Shown one piece after another: positions 7,386 through 16,102 of a stretch of 64,000 nucleotides of DNA. The translations under genes were made by a program, and so were the position numbers. A model generated the notes under the pieces. It did no database searches. It was given only the letters and a program-made list of their open reading frames with translations, and was not told the origin of the DNA. This DNA comes from Lentibacillus persicus (lineage in GTDB: Bacteria; Bacillota; Bacilli; Bacillales; Amphibacillaceae), in contig NZ_FOMR01000013.1 in assembly GCF_900112705.1 (NCBI RefSeq), positions 1-64,000 of the forward strand, written 5' to 3'. The number at the start of each line of letters is the position of its first letter. Position 1 is the first letter of the stretch.

Positions 7386-9314
7386 ATGCAGGATAATCTG
7401 AAAAAGCTGTATGAAGATTTAGCAGGAATATTAGATTTGAGCAGTGGATGGCTCTATGATGACCTCCTACGAAACATTGGATGGGGAATTATTCAAGCAT
7501 TAGTTTGGATTAACAACTGGATCGAAGGTGTGGCAACGGATGTTGTCACACTAGGCGGGGTGTATGATAATCCAGCCATGAATCGCTTTATCGAAACGAT
7601 TCAGCCTTATGTGTTTGGCATGTTTGTTGTCACACTAACCGTTGTAGGATTTCAGTTTATGCTGAATAAAATTGAAAAACGAAATGAAGTATTGATGAAT
7701 GTTTTAATTGCTGTAAGTGTCATTGTCATTCTACCGACTATGATGAGTATGATGGATGATTTATTGAACGAAGGCATAACCGCATTAGATGAACCCGGAA
7801 CACTATCCGATAATGTCCTTAAACGGAATATCGCGGATGTGATGTATTATGTTAATACTGGATTTAATTATGCCAATGGAAGCAATGAGGAGACCGTGGC
7901 AGGCAATGAAAATTTGCTTCCACATCCACCAGACCCCGAAAATAAAGACATCGGGACAACGGATTATACGTTCGGAAATCAATTAGAAGATCCTTCTTCA
8001 ATTGAAGTGAATGAAAAACTGGATGTTCAACAAGATGAAGGCTGGTTTAATTGGACTACGAAGCCGTGGGTAGATGAATTGAAAGAAAAACAAGACAACG
8101 GTGGGAAAGGATATGATTTTTTAACACAACGCCTTGTTTCAACAGGTGATGGTGGCACAAGGATAGTTGATTTAAACGAAAATACAGTACCAGCTACCAA
8201 TTTGGGACAACAAAGCTATTACAGGTATCATGTTAACTGGGGTATTGCCATAGCGACATTGGCTGTAACGGCATTTGCATTAGTGATTACAACCATCAAA
8301 ATCGGGCGTGCCATGTTTGATTTGGCATTCCATCAATTATTTGCCATGTTCACCGCGGCAACGGACTTAACGGGCGGTCAACGCTTGAAGAAAGTGTTAG
8401 TCGAGATTTCCAGTACATTCGCTGTCATTTTTGTGATGATGGTGCTGTTACGGATGTTTATCATTTATGCCCAATGGGCGAATAACATGGAACAACATAT
8501 TGGCATTATCGGTACTATCTTACTGTTGATTGCTGGTGCGTGGGCATTAATTGATGCGCCTGATATTGTGCAACGGTTGTTGGGAATTGATGCCGGACTG
8601 CGCTCTGGCTGGCAGGCTATGATGGGCGGTTATGCTGCAAGTCGTATGGTTGGTGCAGGTGGTAAAATGGCAGCCGAAGCAGGGGGTAAAACCCTTAAAG
8701 CAGGAGGCAAAATTGGCGGTGGCGCGGTTGCTGGTGGCACTGGCATGACAAGAGCATTGAAAAATAACAGCCATCTGAAACCAATGCCTTCCCGTCGACA
8801 AGCTGGATCACCACGTCAAGAAGGCCAGTTTTCGACAAATATGATGAACGGAGATGCTTCACGTTATGAAAACAACGGAGGGAGTACGGTTGGGAAAGGC
8901 CAACCGACTCAGGAAGCTCGACCGTCATCTGTTAATTCGCAAAGTCAACAATCTTCCACTATGAGTTCCGAGCATTCAGGTGGTGTCACACCATCATCAA
9001 TTCATGGTGGCCAGTCGCAAGAACCATCTGGCCAAGTTAATATCCCGACAGCACCTAAGATGACGAATAAGCCAGGTTCTGGTCATTCAGATGGCCATAT
9101 TTATCCAAAGCCAAAACATACGTTGTTTGGTGGAAATCGTACAGTGCAGCGAGCCGGCCACTTCCTGACACGGGCACATAACACTGGTTATGATGCAGGA
9201 CAGAAAATGAAGTATGTTCGTGGCAGTATTAAGGATAAAAAGGATGTGCAAAAGCCAAAAGATATGCAAAGGGGCCTGAGAGACAATGACATACGAGATT
9301 CCAAAAGAGATTAA
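7386..9314 (+). CDS. VirB6/TrbL-like polytopic membrane protein
   Basis: 642 residues. ATG 7386 follows a GGAAGG site; the in-frame ATG 7359 lies within the terminator tail and is rejected. Membrane segments are visible at about residues 35-50, 80-110, 115-135, then after a long extracellular loop at about 290-320, 345-375 and 380-400. A Gly/Ala-rich stretch, and a Ser/Gln/Pro-rich disordered tail of over 200 residues, complete it. This architecture matches the VirB6/TrbL/PrgH-type inner-membrane channel component of type IV secretion systems. The last 29 bases overlap the VirB3-like gene. Confidence 0.8.
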   Translation: MQDNLKKLYEDLAGILDLSSGWLYDDLLRNIGWGIIQALVWINNWIEGVATDVVTLGGVYDNPAMNRFIETIQPYVFGMFVVTLTVVGFQFMLNKIEKRNEVLMNVLIAVSVIVILPTMMSMMDDLLNEGITALDEPGTLSDNVLKRNIADVMYYVNTGFNYANGSNEETVAGNENLLPHPPDPENKDIGTTDYTFGNQLEDPSSIEVNEKLDVQQDEGWFNWTTKPWVDELKEKQDNGGKGYDFLTQRLVSTGDGGTRIVDLNENTVPATNLGQQSYYRYHVNWGIAIATLAVTAFALVITTIKIGRAMFDLAFHQLFAMFTAATDLTGGQRLKKVLVEISSTFAVIFVMMVLLRMFIIYAQWANNMEQHIGIIGTILLLIAGAWALIDAPDIVQRLLGIDAGLRSGWQAMMGGYAASRMVGAGGKMAAEAGGKTLKAGGKIGGGAVAGGTGMTRALKNNSHLKPMPSRRQAGSPRQEGQFSTNMMNGDASRYENNGGSTVGKGQPTQEARPSSVNSQSQQSSTMSSEHSGGVTPSSIHGGQSQEPSGQVNIPTAPKMTNKPGSGHSDGHIYPKPKHTLFGGNRTVQRAGHFLTRAHNTGYDAGQKMKYVRGSIKDKKDVQKPKDMQRGLRDNDIRDSKRD

Positions 9315-9594
9315 GGCCAAACCGAAGATTTTAGGATTGGAAATGCGAGAGCTAGTCATTCTATTGATTAGCTCTCTTTTAGTTTTAACGATTTTGCGGG
9401 ATTTAGTTCACAGCGTTTTTATGATTCCGTACTTTTTGACCGTGATCGGCTTCATGATTTATCTGTTTATGCCATCCGGGCACAATCCGAAAAAAAGACA
9501 TTATGAATCACTCATTCTATATTTTCGTCATAAAAAAACTGGTTACTATGCCATGGATAAACACAAGCAAGAGAACAGTCAATTGCGTGAATAA
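9286..9594 (+). CDS. VirB3/PrgI-like membrane protein
   Basis: 102 residues from ATG 9286, inside the end of the previous gene. A basic N-terminus (PKEIKAKPKILGLEMREL) precedes two adjoining hydrophobic helices (about residues 27-42 and 46-63), followed by a basic cytoplasmic tail. This matches the DUF5592/PrgI-type VirB3 analogues, which dock the VirB4 ATPase at the membrane. Its position directly before the VirB4-type genes agrees. Confidence 0.8.
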   Translation: MTYEIPKEIKAKPKILGLEMRELVILLISSLLVLTILRDLVHSVFMIPYFLTVIGFMIYLFMPSGHNPKKRHYESLILYFRHKKTGYYAMDKHKQENSQLRE

Positions 9595-9617
9595 CGTGTA
9601 ACGGAAGGAGGTTAGCA

Positions 9618-10250
9618 GTGACCATGACTCATGAAGAAAACATGACTTCCGGTAAGTCTGACGGCAAACAGACGAACCAAAGGTCATGGGCAACTAAAAT
9701 CAAAAAAGTTTTTCAGCGTAAAAAAACTACGAGCACAAAGAAAGAAAAAATGTTACGGCAAACACCGGAGGTCCTGCCGTTTCTTCAAATACACAATGAT
9801 TATATTTTGTTGAAGAATGGTGTGATGGATATTCTTCAGATTCAAACGAAAAACATTCATGCTTTGAATGATACGGATTTGAATGTTTTATTGCTGAACC
9901 GAACCCGTTTTTTACGAAGTTATTTCAGGTCCTATAAAGAGATCATTTTAAACTTTCCAGCGAATACAGAAGCCCAACGTACTTATTGGCTTAAAAAGCG
10001 CAAACAGACAACCAGCCCGATTCGATTGGAATATATTGACCAAAAATTACTTGAGTTTGATTTTTTAGAACGTGAACGCTCCAACCGTGAATTTTTTATT
10101 TTGGTGTATGCCGATGATAAGCAGGAACTGACTGATCGAAAAAATGATGCCATACAAGGAATGCAGCAGTCTTTTCCGTTAACAGAACTCTCACGGGCGA
10201 AAAAGGAACAGATTCTGTTTCTATTAAACAATCAAAACACGAAACTGTAG
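9618..10250 (+). CDS. TrsD-like protein (N-terminal part of a split VirB4)
   Basis: 210 residues from GTG 9618 behind AAGGAGG. After a basic, probably disordered start (about 45 residues) it has the pattern seen in the N-terminal region of VirB4/TrbE ATPases and in TrsD of staphylococcal plasmids (FLQIHNDYILLKNGVMDILQI, then NLLNRTRFLRSYFRSYKEI-like helices). No Walker motif is present. The gene ends 14 bases before the VirB4-like ATPase. In this group of conjugation systems the VirB4 function is divided between two adjacent genes, and this is the smaller partner. Confidence 0.75.
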   Translation: MTMTHEENMTSGKSDGKQTNQRSWATKIKKVFQRKKTTSTKKEKMLRQTPEVLPFLQIHNDYILLKNGVMDILQIQTKNIHALNDTDLNVLLLNRTRFLRSYFRSYKEIILNFPANTEAQRTYWLKKRKQTTSPIRLEYIDQKLLEFDFLERERSNREFFILVYADDKQELTDRKNDAIQGMQQSFPLTELSRAKKEQILFLLNNQNTKL

Positions 10251-10264
10251 AAAGGATGAAAACG

Positions 10265-12193
10265 ATGGCAATGCAGATGAAACAAACAGGAAAACCGAAA
10301 CCACCTCAGCTGGATAAGGATTTTCTGACAGCAATCCAACCACAAGGCGGTATTCGTTTTCAAGACAAATATATTAAAAAAGGAGACGGCTATGAAGCGT
10401 GTATCCATGTTTTTGAATATCCATCCAGTGTCGATGTGTTATGGCTCGATAAAATTATGGCCATGTATGATGTGACCGTTGTAACAGATGTCGCAACAAT
10501 GAATCAGGATGAGACGGTGAGCGCCATTAATAAAAGTATGGTGGAACAGGATGTCCGGTTCAGAAGCTCCAAGCATGAATCAGAACGGATGGATGCGCAA
10601 CGTGGTTATCAGGAGATGGAAGACTTATATCGCCAAATAAGTGAAATGGGGGAGATCATTAAATTACTGCATATTCGCTTATTCGTGGCGTCACCAACCA
10701 TATGGGAACTGGAAAAGAAAGTGGAACGAACCATGTCCAAATTACAGTCATTCGGGTTTAAAGGTCAAATCTTTTTGAATGAAACGTATTGGGAATGGCA
10801 GTCTCTATTTTTACCCTACGAACAACAACTGGCGCTTCCAAACAAACGAGAAGGAAAAGGCATGCCGGCTGTGACACTTGCATCAGGTCTGCCGTATCAT
10901 TTCTCAGAATTAAATGATCGAACCGGCAGTTATTTAGGGACATCGTTTACAGGAGGAAATGTACTGTTTGATCTCTTTCATAAGGATAAAATGAGACGGT
11001 TTTTTAATGCAGTGGTTGTCGGAAAGATGGGTGCCGGTAAGTCAACGACACTCAAGAAGTTATTGATGGATAATGAAGCACGTGGCCATTTTATTCGCGG
11101 TTTTGACGTAACGGGTGAATTTAAGACCCTTGTTCAGTCCGTGAACGGCCACACGATTAGTCTCGATGGCAGTGATGGCGTCATCAATCCACTGCAAATC
11201 TTTCGTACAGAAGACAATAGTAATCCGGAAAAGAATGAAGAAATCAGTTTTATGCAGCACATATCAAAGGTGGCAACCTTTTATATGTTTTTGGCCGGTA
11301 GCCCTTCCTCTGAAGAAATTGAAGAATTCAAAAAGGTACTGCGCCTATTTTATGATTCACTTGGTTTCACGGATAAAATTCATACAATAGGTATTACGTC
11401 ACTGGCTAATGAGGACTATCCCATTTTCAGTGACTTTTTAAGATTCATTCGTGATCAACTCTATGTCAGTACTGAAAAACGAATCATTCGTTCAGAACTA
11501 TCATCCACGAGGGTTAAGCGACTCGAAAAAATTGAATTGGTAATTGATAATCTGGTGAACAGTTTTTCGTATTTGTTTAATGGCCATACAACAATTCCTG
11601 ACATTACGAATGAACAAGTAATCTTCTTTTCAATCCGTAATTTAACCGGACTCGAAAAAAGTGTGTTCAATGCCCAAATGTTTAACGCATTGAACTTAAT
11701 TTGGGATAACTTGATTCAAATAGGCTCGTCACAAAAGCAGCTCATGTATGATGATGAATCGTTTGATATTGATGAAGCGACACGTTTTTTGGTCATGATT
11801 GATGAAGCTCATCGACTGGTTAATTCGGAAAATATGCTGGCGGTTAAGTTTTTAACAGACTTTGCACGTGAAGCACGGAAATATTTCGGTGGCCTCATTT
11901 TGGCCAGTCAATCCATCCGTGATTTTGTGCCAGACCATTCTGATACAGACACGGTTACCAAAATACGGACGTTATTTGAACTCACCCAATATAAATTTGT
12001 GATGCAGCAGGATTCTAATTCCTTGGATACGTTACGGACCGTTTTTGAAGGGCAGCTGACAGACAGTGAATTAGAACATGTTCCGCAACTCCAACAAGGA
12101 GAATGCTTATTAAGTATCAGTGGTGTTGGCAATTTAATGTTATCCATTGAAGCATCAGATGAAGAATTGCATTTGTTTGAGGGGGGCTTGTAA
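10265..12193 (+). CDS. VirB4/TrsE-like conjugation ATPase
   Basis: 642 residues. ATG 10265 has the right distance from AAAGG at 10251, whereas ATG 10256 directly abuts it. Walker A is VVVGKMGAGKSTT (about residue 255) and Walker B is FLVMIDEAHRL (about residue 515), followed by an ILASQS sensor motif. In the VirB4 family the hexameric ATPase drives channel assembly and substrate transfer at the membrane. The N-terminal 230 residues are the CagE/TrbE-type region. It works with the TrsD-like protein upstream and the VirB8-like one downstream, whose ATG overlaps its TAA region. Confidence 0.92.
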   Translation: MAMQMKQTGKPKPPQLDKDFLTAIQPQGGIRFQDKYIKKGDGYEACIHVFEYPSSVDVLWLDKIMAMYDVTVVTDVATMNQDETVSAINKSMVEQDVRFRSSKHESERMDAQRGYQEMEDLYRQISEMGEIIKLLHIRLFVASPTIWELEKKVERTMSKLQSFGFKGQIFLNETYWEWQSLFLPYEQQLALPNKREGKGMPAVTLASGLPYHFSELNDRTGSYLGTSFTGGNVLFDLFHKDKMRRFFNAVVVGKMGAGKSTTLKKLLMDNEARGHFIRGFDVTGEFKTLVQSVNGHTISLDGSDGVINPLQIFRTEDNSNPEKNEEISFMQHISKVATFYMFLAGSPSSEEIEEFKKVLRLFYDSLGFTDKIHTIGITSLANEDYPIFSDFLRFIRDQLYVSTEKRIIRSELSSTRVKRLEKIELVIDNLVNSFSYLFNGHTTIPDITNEQVIFFSIRNLTGLEKSVFNAQMFNALNLIWDNLIQIGSSQKQLMYDDESFDIDEATRFLVMIDEAHRLVNSENMLAVKFLTDFAREARKYFGGLILASQSIRDFVPDHSDTDTVTKIRTLFELTQYKFVMQQDSNSLDTLRTVFEGQLTDSELEHVPQLQQGECLLSISGVGNLMLSIEASDEELHLFEGGL

Positions 12194-12873
12194 TGGCAAA
12201 ACGGGTTCTTTACAAGTTTATATTTCTTCTCATCGTTGCTTTGTTAATCATAGCCGTATATGTCTGGAAATGGACAGCCGATGAAGAACAAGAGCAACAA
12301 AATCCTGAGAGTTTATTCGATGAATCACAGCAAGAAACCGAGCAACCGCCAGCACTTCAGGAAGACAAAATTAATGAAGCATTAGATGCTAAACCAGACT
12401 CAAATGCTGCAGATGATACACAGAATGACACAGAAAATAAGGCTAATCAGCAAACGGAAGATCAACATGAAACCACCTATCAAAAACAATTTGGTGCGCA
12501 GGCTGTCACTACTGCAAAGGAGCAGGCTCAGGAAGGGCTTGCGCTTTATTTATCGCAAATCACCGATTGGGATAAATGGGACGGGGTTGTTACAGCTTCA
12601 TTTCTGGAAGAAATCAAACAAGACATTCCAGAAGTGAAAGAAGCAAATGTTGAACGGCGTATTGAATCGATTGAACTGTTTGCTTCTGATGCAACACAAA
12701 AAAACAACATGACATTCGGTGCATTTGCTTCATGGCATGTCACATCAAATGGACGACTAACCAATCAGCGCACGCAGCTTTTTTACGTGACCATGGTGCA
12801 ACAAAACGATCAATGGCTGGTGAACAACATGGTAACCCCTGATGACGGGATGGAAGGAAAGAAGGCTAAATGA
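12193..12873 (+). CDS. VirB8-like membrane-anchored conjugation protein
   Basis: 226 residues from ATG 12193, overlapping the end of the VirB4-like gene. One N-terminal membrane helix (about residues 6-25) is followed by a long Gln/Glu/Asp-rich linker (30-95) and a C-terminal globular domain with helices and strands (about 100-218). This is the layout of VirB8/TcpC-like proteins with an NTF2-like external domain, scaffolds of the channel outside the membrane. Similarity is in architecture more than in identical residues, so the family call is moderate. Confidence 0.7.
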   Translation: MAKRVLYKFIFLLIVALLIIAVYVWKWTADEEQEQQNPESLFDESQQETEQPPALQEDKINEALDAKPDSNAADDTQNDTENKANQQTEDQHETTYQKQFGAQAVTTAKEQAQEGLALYLSQITDWDKWDGVVTASFLEEIKQDIPEVKEANVERRIESIELFASDATQKNNMTFGAFASWHVTSNGRLTNQRTQLFYVTMVQQNDQWLVNNMVTPDDGMEGKKAK

Positions 12874-13997
12874 AACATATTTGGGGTGCTGTGAAAGCCA
12901 TTGGTAAGAAAAAAGCGATTGGATGGATTGTTGGTCTAGCTGCAGCGAATATCATTCCGATACTCATTGGCTTAGTCCTAATGAGTATTATGTTTGCGAT
13001 TATTGGCGCATTAGGTGGCAGCGTTGACGAACAACAATCAAACCAAAATCATCCATTTGCCGGTTATGTATGCTCGGCAACAGGTGAGATTAATCAGGAA
13101 AAGTGGACGTCTGTTTTTCAAAATAAAGAACGTTCCGGTGCCTTAAAAGGTCATGGTGAGGACATTATTCAACTGTCAGAAGAAAAAGATCTTGATCCTG
13201 TTTTGTTTGCTTCTATTGCGCTACATGAAACCGCTTGGGGGAAATCAAATGCCATTCAACAAAAAAACAATCCGGGAGGTTTAATGAATCCGGATGGCAG
13301 TGGTCTTTTTTCTTTTCCAACATTGAAAGATGGATTGGAGTCCATGTCGCAAACATTATATAACCGTATTAAAGTTGATGGCTTGGTAACGATTGAACAA
13401 TTAGGAAGTGTGTATGCGCCGGTTGGTGCTGAGAACGATCCCAATAATTTAAATGAACATTGGGTGCCGACAACGAAAGAAGTTGCCCAAAAGCTGGGTG
13501 GTTTAACGATGAATTGTGAACCATCTAATCAACCAGACATGGAAGTGATTGGTGATAAATCATGGATATCATCACATACAAAAAGAATTACATCTGGATT
13601 TGGTAATCGAAGTTGTGGTGGTTGTTCGTCATTTCATGCTGGTATAGATGTCGCATCGGGTGGTATTCGGGGAGCGCCAATCACTGCATTTGCGGACGGT
13701 GAAATTGTCATCAGTGAAGCAAATGGCACGACATTCAAATCAAGCAGCAACAACATGGGATCAGGGTATGGCTGGTATGTGGAAGTTAAACATGACGACG
13801 GTTTAAGGACAAGATATGCACACATGAAAGAAAAGGGAAAACCAGTAGGCACAAACGTTGAAGCAGGTGAGGTCATTGGAAAAGTGGGTTCAACCGGTGC
13901 ATCGACTGGTGCTCATTTACATTTTGAAATCATTGTAAATGGTGAAAAAGTCGATCCAATGCCATATGTTAAACCATTTTTAACCGGTGAACAATGA
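12870..13997 (+). CDS. Two-domain peptidoglycan hydrolase of the secretion system (VirB1-like)
   Basis: 375 residues from ATG 12870, four bases overlapping the VirB8-like gene. A basic start and a membrane segment (about residues 20-50) are followed by a glucosaminidase-type domain (about 85-215; catalytic-type Glu in ALHETAWGKS, then the NNPGGLM motif) and a C-terminal M23 metalloendopeptidase (about 235-370) with the zinc ligands in FHAGIDVA and HLHFE. Such enzymes cut glycan strands and cross-links locally so the conjugation channel can pass the thick Gram-positive wall. Both active sites look intact. Confidence 0.9.
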   Translation: MKHIWGAVKAIGKKKAIGWIVGLAAANIIPILIGLVLMSIMFAIIGALGGSVDEQQSNQNHPFAGYVCSATGEINQEKWTSVFQNKERSGALKGHGEDIIQLSEEKDLDPVLFASIALHETAWGKSNAIQQKNNPGGLMNPDGSGLFSFPTLKDGLESMSQTLYNRIKVDGLVTIEQLGSVYAPVGAENDPNNLNEHWVPTTKEVAQKLGGLTMNCEPSNQPDMEVIGDKSWISSHTKRITSGFGNRSCGGCSSFHAGIDVASGGIRGAPITAFADGEIVISEANGTTFKSSSNNMGSGYGWYVEVKHDDGLRTRYAHMKEKGKPVGTNVEAGEVIGKVGSTGASTGAHLHFEIIVNGEKVDPMPYVKPFLTGEQ

Positions 13998-14019
13998 ACA
14001 TGGAAGGTGTGATGATTTT

Positions 14020-15042
14020 TTGAAAAATAAATTGAATCGCGGACGTGAAAACAAAACCTATATTAGTTTATTACTTGTCGCCGGCCTTGCGTTTGGCGTC
14101 TTTTTTACGTCTAAAACATGGATGTATGATGACAGTGCAATAGCCCAAACGTCTTTTAATGAATCAATTAATGGGCTTAGTCAAACGACATTAACACTTC
14201 GTGATTGGGAGTATAATCCGAAAAATAAATTGATGGAAGTGACATTGGAACGTAACCATACCGGTACAGATGCCGTCGAACCGACATTTTCTTTTTATGC
14301 GAAAGAGCAGCATGCCACTCAAAAATATAAAGCAGAATTGGTGTACCAATCCGACAATAATATGGTGGTTCAAATTGAAGATGTCCCAGAATCTTTTGAG
14401 GTTATCGGGTTATTTGTGACAGAACATCGGGATCAAAATATCCTCAAACAAGAATACAAAAAGCAGCTGGAAAATAAAGATGGTGAAGCTACGGTGACCG
14501 ATCAGAGCATCCAAAAATCTGATCTGCCTGAACCAGAACAAGTCATTATCCTTGGAGATTACAGAATAATTGACACCACTCAATCATTGGTAACGAAGAC
14601 AGATAAAGGGTACAAAAAAGAAAGTATTATAGCCGATATGGAACGCACGAAACAAGCAATCACTACCATTGTTGAAGAAGATATACCGTTTCAGGAAGAG
14701 TTAATTACGACACTAAAAAAAGAAAAAGAATCACTGAAACAAGACATGGCGTTCGAAACAAAGGAAGAGCAAGCTGACACAAAACGTGAGATTGAACAAA
14801 AGGATAAAGCTATCGAAGAAGCGAAAAGTGAAATCGAAAAACTGAAAAAGAACGTGAAGGAACTCCAGGATAAATATCAAAATCGTGAAGAAGAACTGAA
14901 TGCTTTAACACAAAATAAGGATGACAAACAGCAAAACAAGAACGAGAAAACGAATGCCGAAAATGTGAAAACTGGTCAACAAGATGCACACCAAAACAAA
15001 CAAAATGATAACAACCATGCCGCCAAAAAGGATGAAAAGTAG
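14020..15042 (+). CDS. Membrane-anchored coiled-coil protein of the conjugation operon
   Basis: 340 residues from TTG 14020, preceded by GGAAGGTGTGATG; a GTG at 13987 is in frame but inside the previous gene without a site. One membrane segment near the N-terminus (about residues 11-29) precedes an external domain with strands and helices (about 40-190) and then a long charged coiled coil (about 210-300). The tail is Lys/Asn/Gln-rich. It is the last gene before the oriT region. The family is not recognised; the form would suit a surface or bridging subunit of the transfer apparatus. Confidence 0.65.
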   Translation: MKNKLNRGRENKTYISLLLVAGLAFGVFFTSKTWMYDDSAIAQTSFNESINGLSQTTLTLRDWEYNPKNKLMEVTLERNHTGTDAVEPTFSFYAKEQHATQKYKAELVYQSDNNMVVQIEDVPESFEVIGLFVTEHRDQNILKQEYKKQLENKDGEATVTDQSIQKSDLPEPEQVIILGDYRIIDTTQSLVTKTDKGYKKESIIADMERTKQAITTIVEEDIPFQEELITTLKKEKESLKQDMAFETKEEQADTKREIEQKDKAIEEAKSEIEKLKKNVKELQDKYQNREEELNALTQNKDDKQQNKNEKTNAENVKTGQQDAHQNKQNDNNHAAKKDEK

Positions 15043-15051
15043 CAGTCAAAA

Positions 15052-15157
15052 CCTATATAAAACCTATATAGACACCTATATAATAGCTATATAATCGCTT
15101 GAGGAAATGGGCTTACCGGAAAACTAGGCGCTGCCTAGTTCCCCACCTTGTGTGGGG
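15052..15157 (+). other. Candidate origin of transfer (oriT)
   Basis: Between the last secretion gene and the relaxosome genes lie, in order: four CTATATA repeats at 15053, 15064, 15076 and 15087 (steps 11, 12, 11); a perfect inverted repeat AACTAGGC (15122-15129) / GCCTAGTT (15133-15140) with a three-base loop; and CCCCAC (15141-15146) / GTGGGG (15152-15157). Phased repeats for auxiliary proteins next to adjoining hairpins, immediately upstream of ribbon-helix-helix-like and relaxase genes, are the usual oriT layout. The nic site is not identifiable from sequence alone. Confidence 0.65.
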
Positions 15158-15302
15158 ACATTTTCCCCTTATCCTGTTCAACACTATTTGCGCTCTCATG
15201 AAGATGCTCCATTTATTGAAGCGATTTGCCAAAGAGGGAAGGCATTCACATCCTATTGTAGTGTGAGCATGCAGCAAATAAACAGAAAGGAATGATGCAA
15301 TA

Positions 15303-15623
15303 ATGGAAATCAAAGTGCGCGATGTAGATACCGGTGCCGTCAACGTTTTAAATGACGAAGCACGAAAACAAAACGTGTCACGGAATGAATTATTAAAACG
15401 ACACATTGAAGATCTAGCACAGTTTAATGGCATCAAACGTGCTGAAAAAGAATTGGATTCTACGATAAGTCGCGTAGGTGATGCATTAGAGATGACGTAC
15501 AATCGACTCGACCAATTAGAAAAACAATCCATGAAAATGTATTTGTTACTAGCCACTGTGTTGGATGTTGATCCTGAAGAAGTAGATGATTATTTGGAGA
15601 AGGTGTTCAAGATAAATATATAA
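15303..15623 (+). CDS. Relaxosome auxiliary protein, ribbon-helix-helix type
   Basis: 106 residues from ATG 15303 after AAAGGAATGATG. The N-terminus (EIKVRDVDTGAVNVLNDEA, then NVSRNELLKRHIEDLA) has the strand-helix-helix pattern of ribbon-helix-helix DNA-binding proteins. A coiled region follows (about residues 45-85). In MobL-type systems such as that of pLS20, two small auxiliary genes precede the relaxase and help it at oriT. The phased CTATATA repeats just upstream are a natural candidate binding site for this protein. Confidence 0.7.
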   Translation: MEIKVRDVDTGAVNVLNDEARKQNVSRNELLKRHIEDLAQFNGIKRAEKELDSTISRVGDALEMTYNRLDQLEKQSMKMYLLLATVLDVDPEEVDDYLEKVFKINI

Positions 15624-15637
15624 GGAGATGATGATAA

Positions 15638-16099
15638 ATGAATGAAAAAAAGACAACAAAGAAAGGTTCATACTTCCTGTTAAATCCAGTTACGAAAGAC
15701 AAGATACAGACCATTGCAGGTGAGAAAAATGTGTCTCAAGCCGATGTGATTACGGAAGCCATTGATCACTTTTATGCAGATTGTGATGAAAAGTATGGTG
15801 TGTTTAAAAACATGATCTCGGATTTAATGGATGAAAAGCTTGCAGCCATGCAAGACAAATTACAACGTATTCAGGTTACCGGCAATGTGGTGGACCGTGA
15901 CACGAAAATTCTGTTGGAATTTATGAACCATTATTACTTGATGAATGAGTTTAAAGATTTGATTACCACTGAAAAATATAAAACGAATGGGATGCAGCAA
16001 GCAGAAGATTTAATTCAAAAACGTATCCATAAACATCGACAAAAGAAACTCGATTATGAAAAGCGAAAGGCACACAAGCAACAGGAAAGTGAGGCTTAA
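15638..16099 (+). CDS. Second relaxosome auxiliary protein
   Basis: 153 residues from ATG 15638, 14 bases after the first auxiliary gene, behind AAGGAGATGATG. It begins with a basic KKTTKKGSYFLLNP segment, then VTKDKIQTIAGEKNVSQADVITEAI, again like a ribbon-helix-helix or MobC-like DNA-binding part. A helical middle and a strongly basic C-terminus (about residues 128-150) follow. Position and charge fit an oriT-binding helper of the relaxase gene that begins three bases downstream. The exact family is not certain. Confidence 0.65.
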   Translation: MNEKKTTKKGSYFLLNPVTKDKIQTIAGEKNVSQADVITEAIDHFYADCDEKYGVFKNMISDLMDEKLAAMQDKLQRIQVTGNVVDRDTKILLEFMNHYYLMNEFKDLITTEKYKTNGMQQAEDLIQKRIHKHRQKKLDYEKRKAHKQQESEA

Positions 16100-16102
16100 A
16101 AC

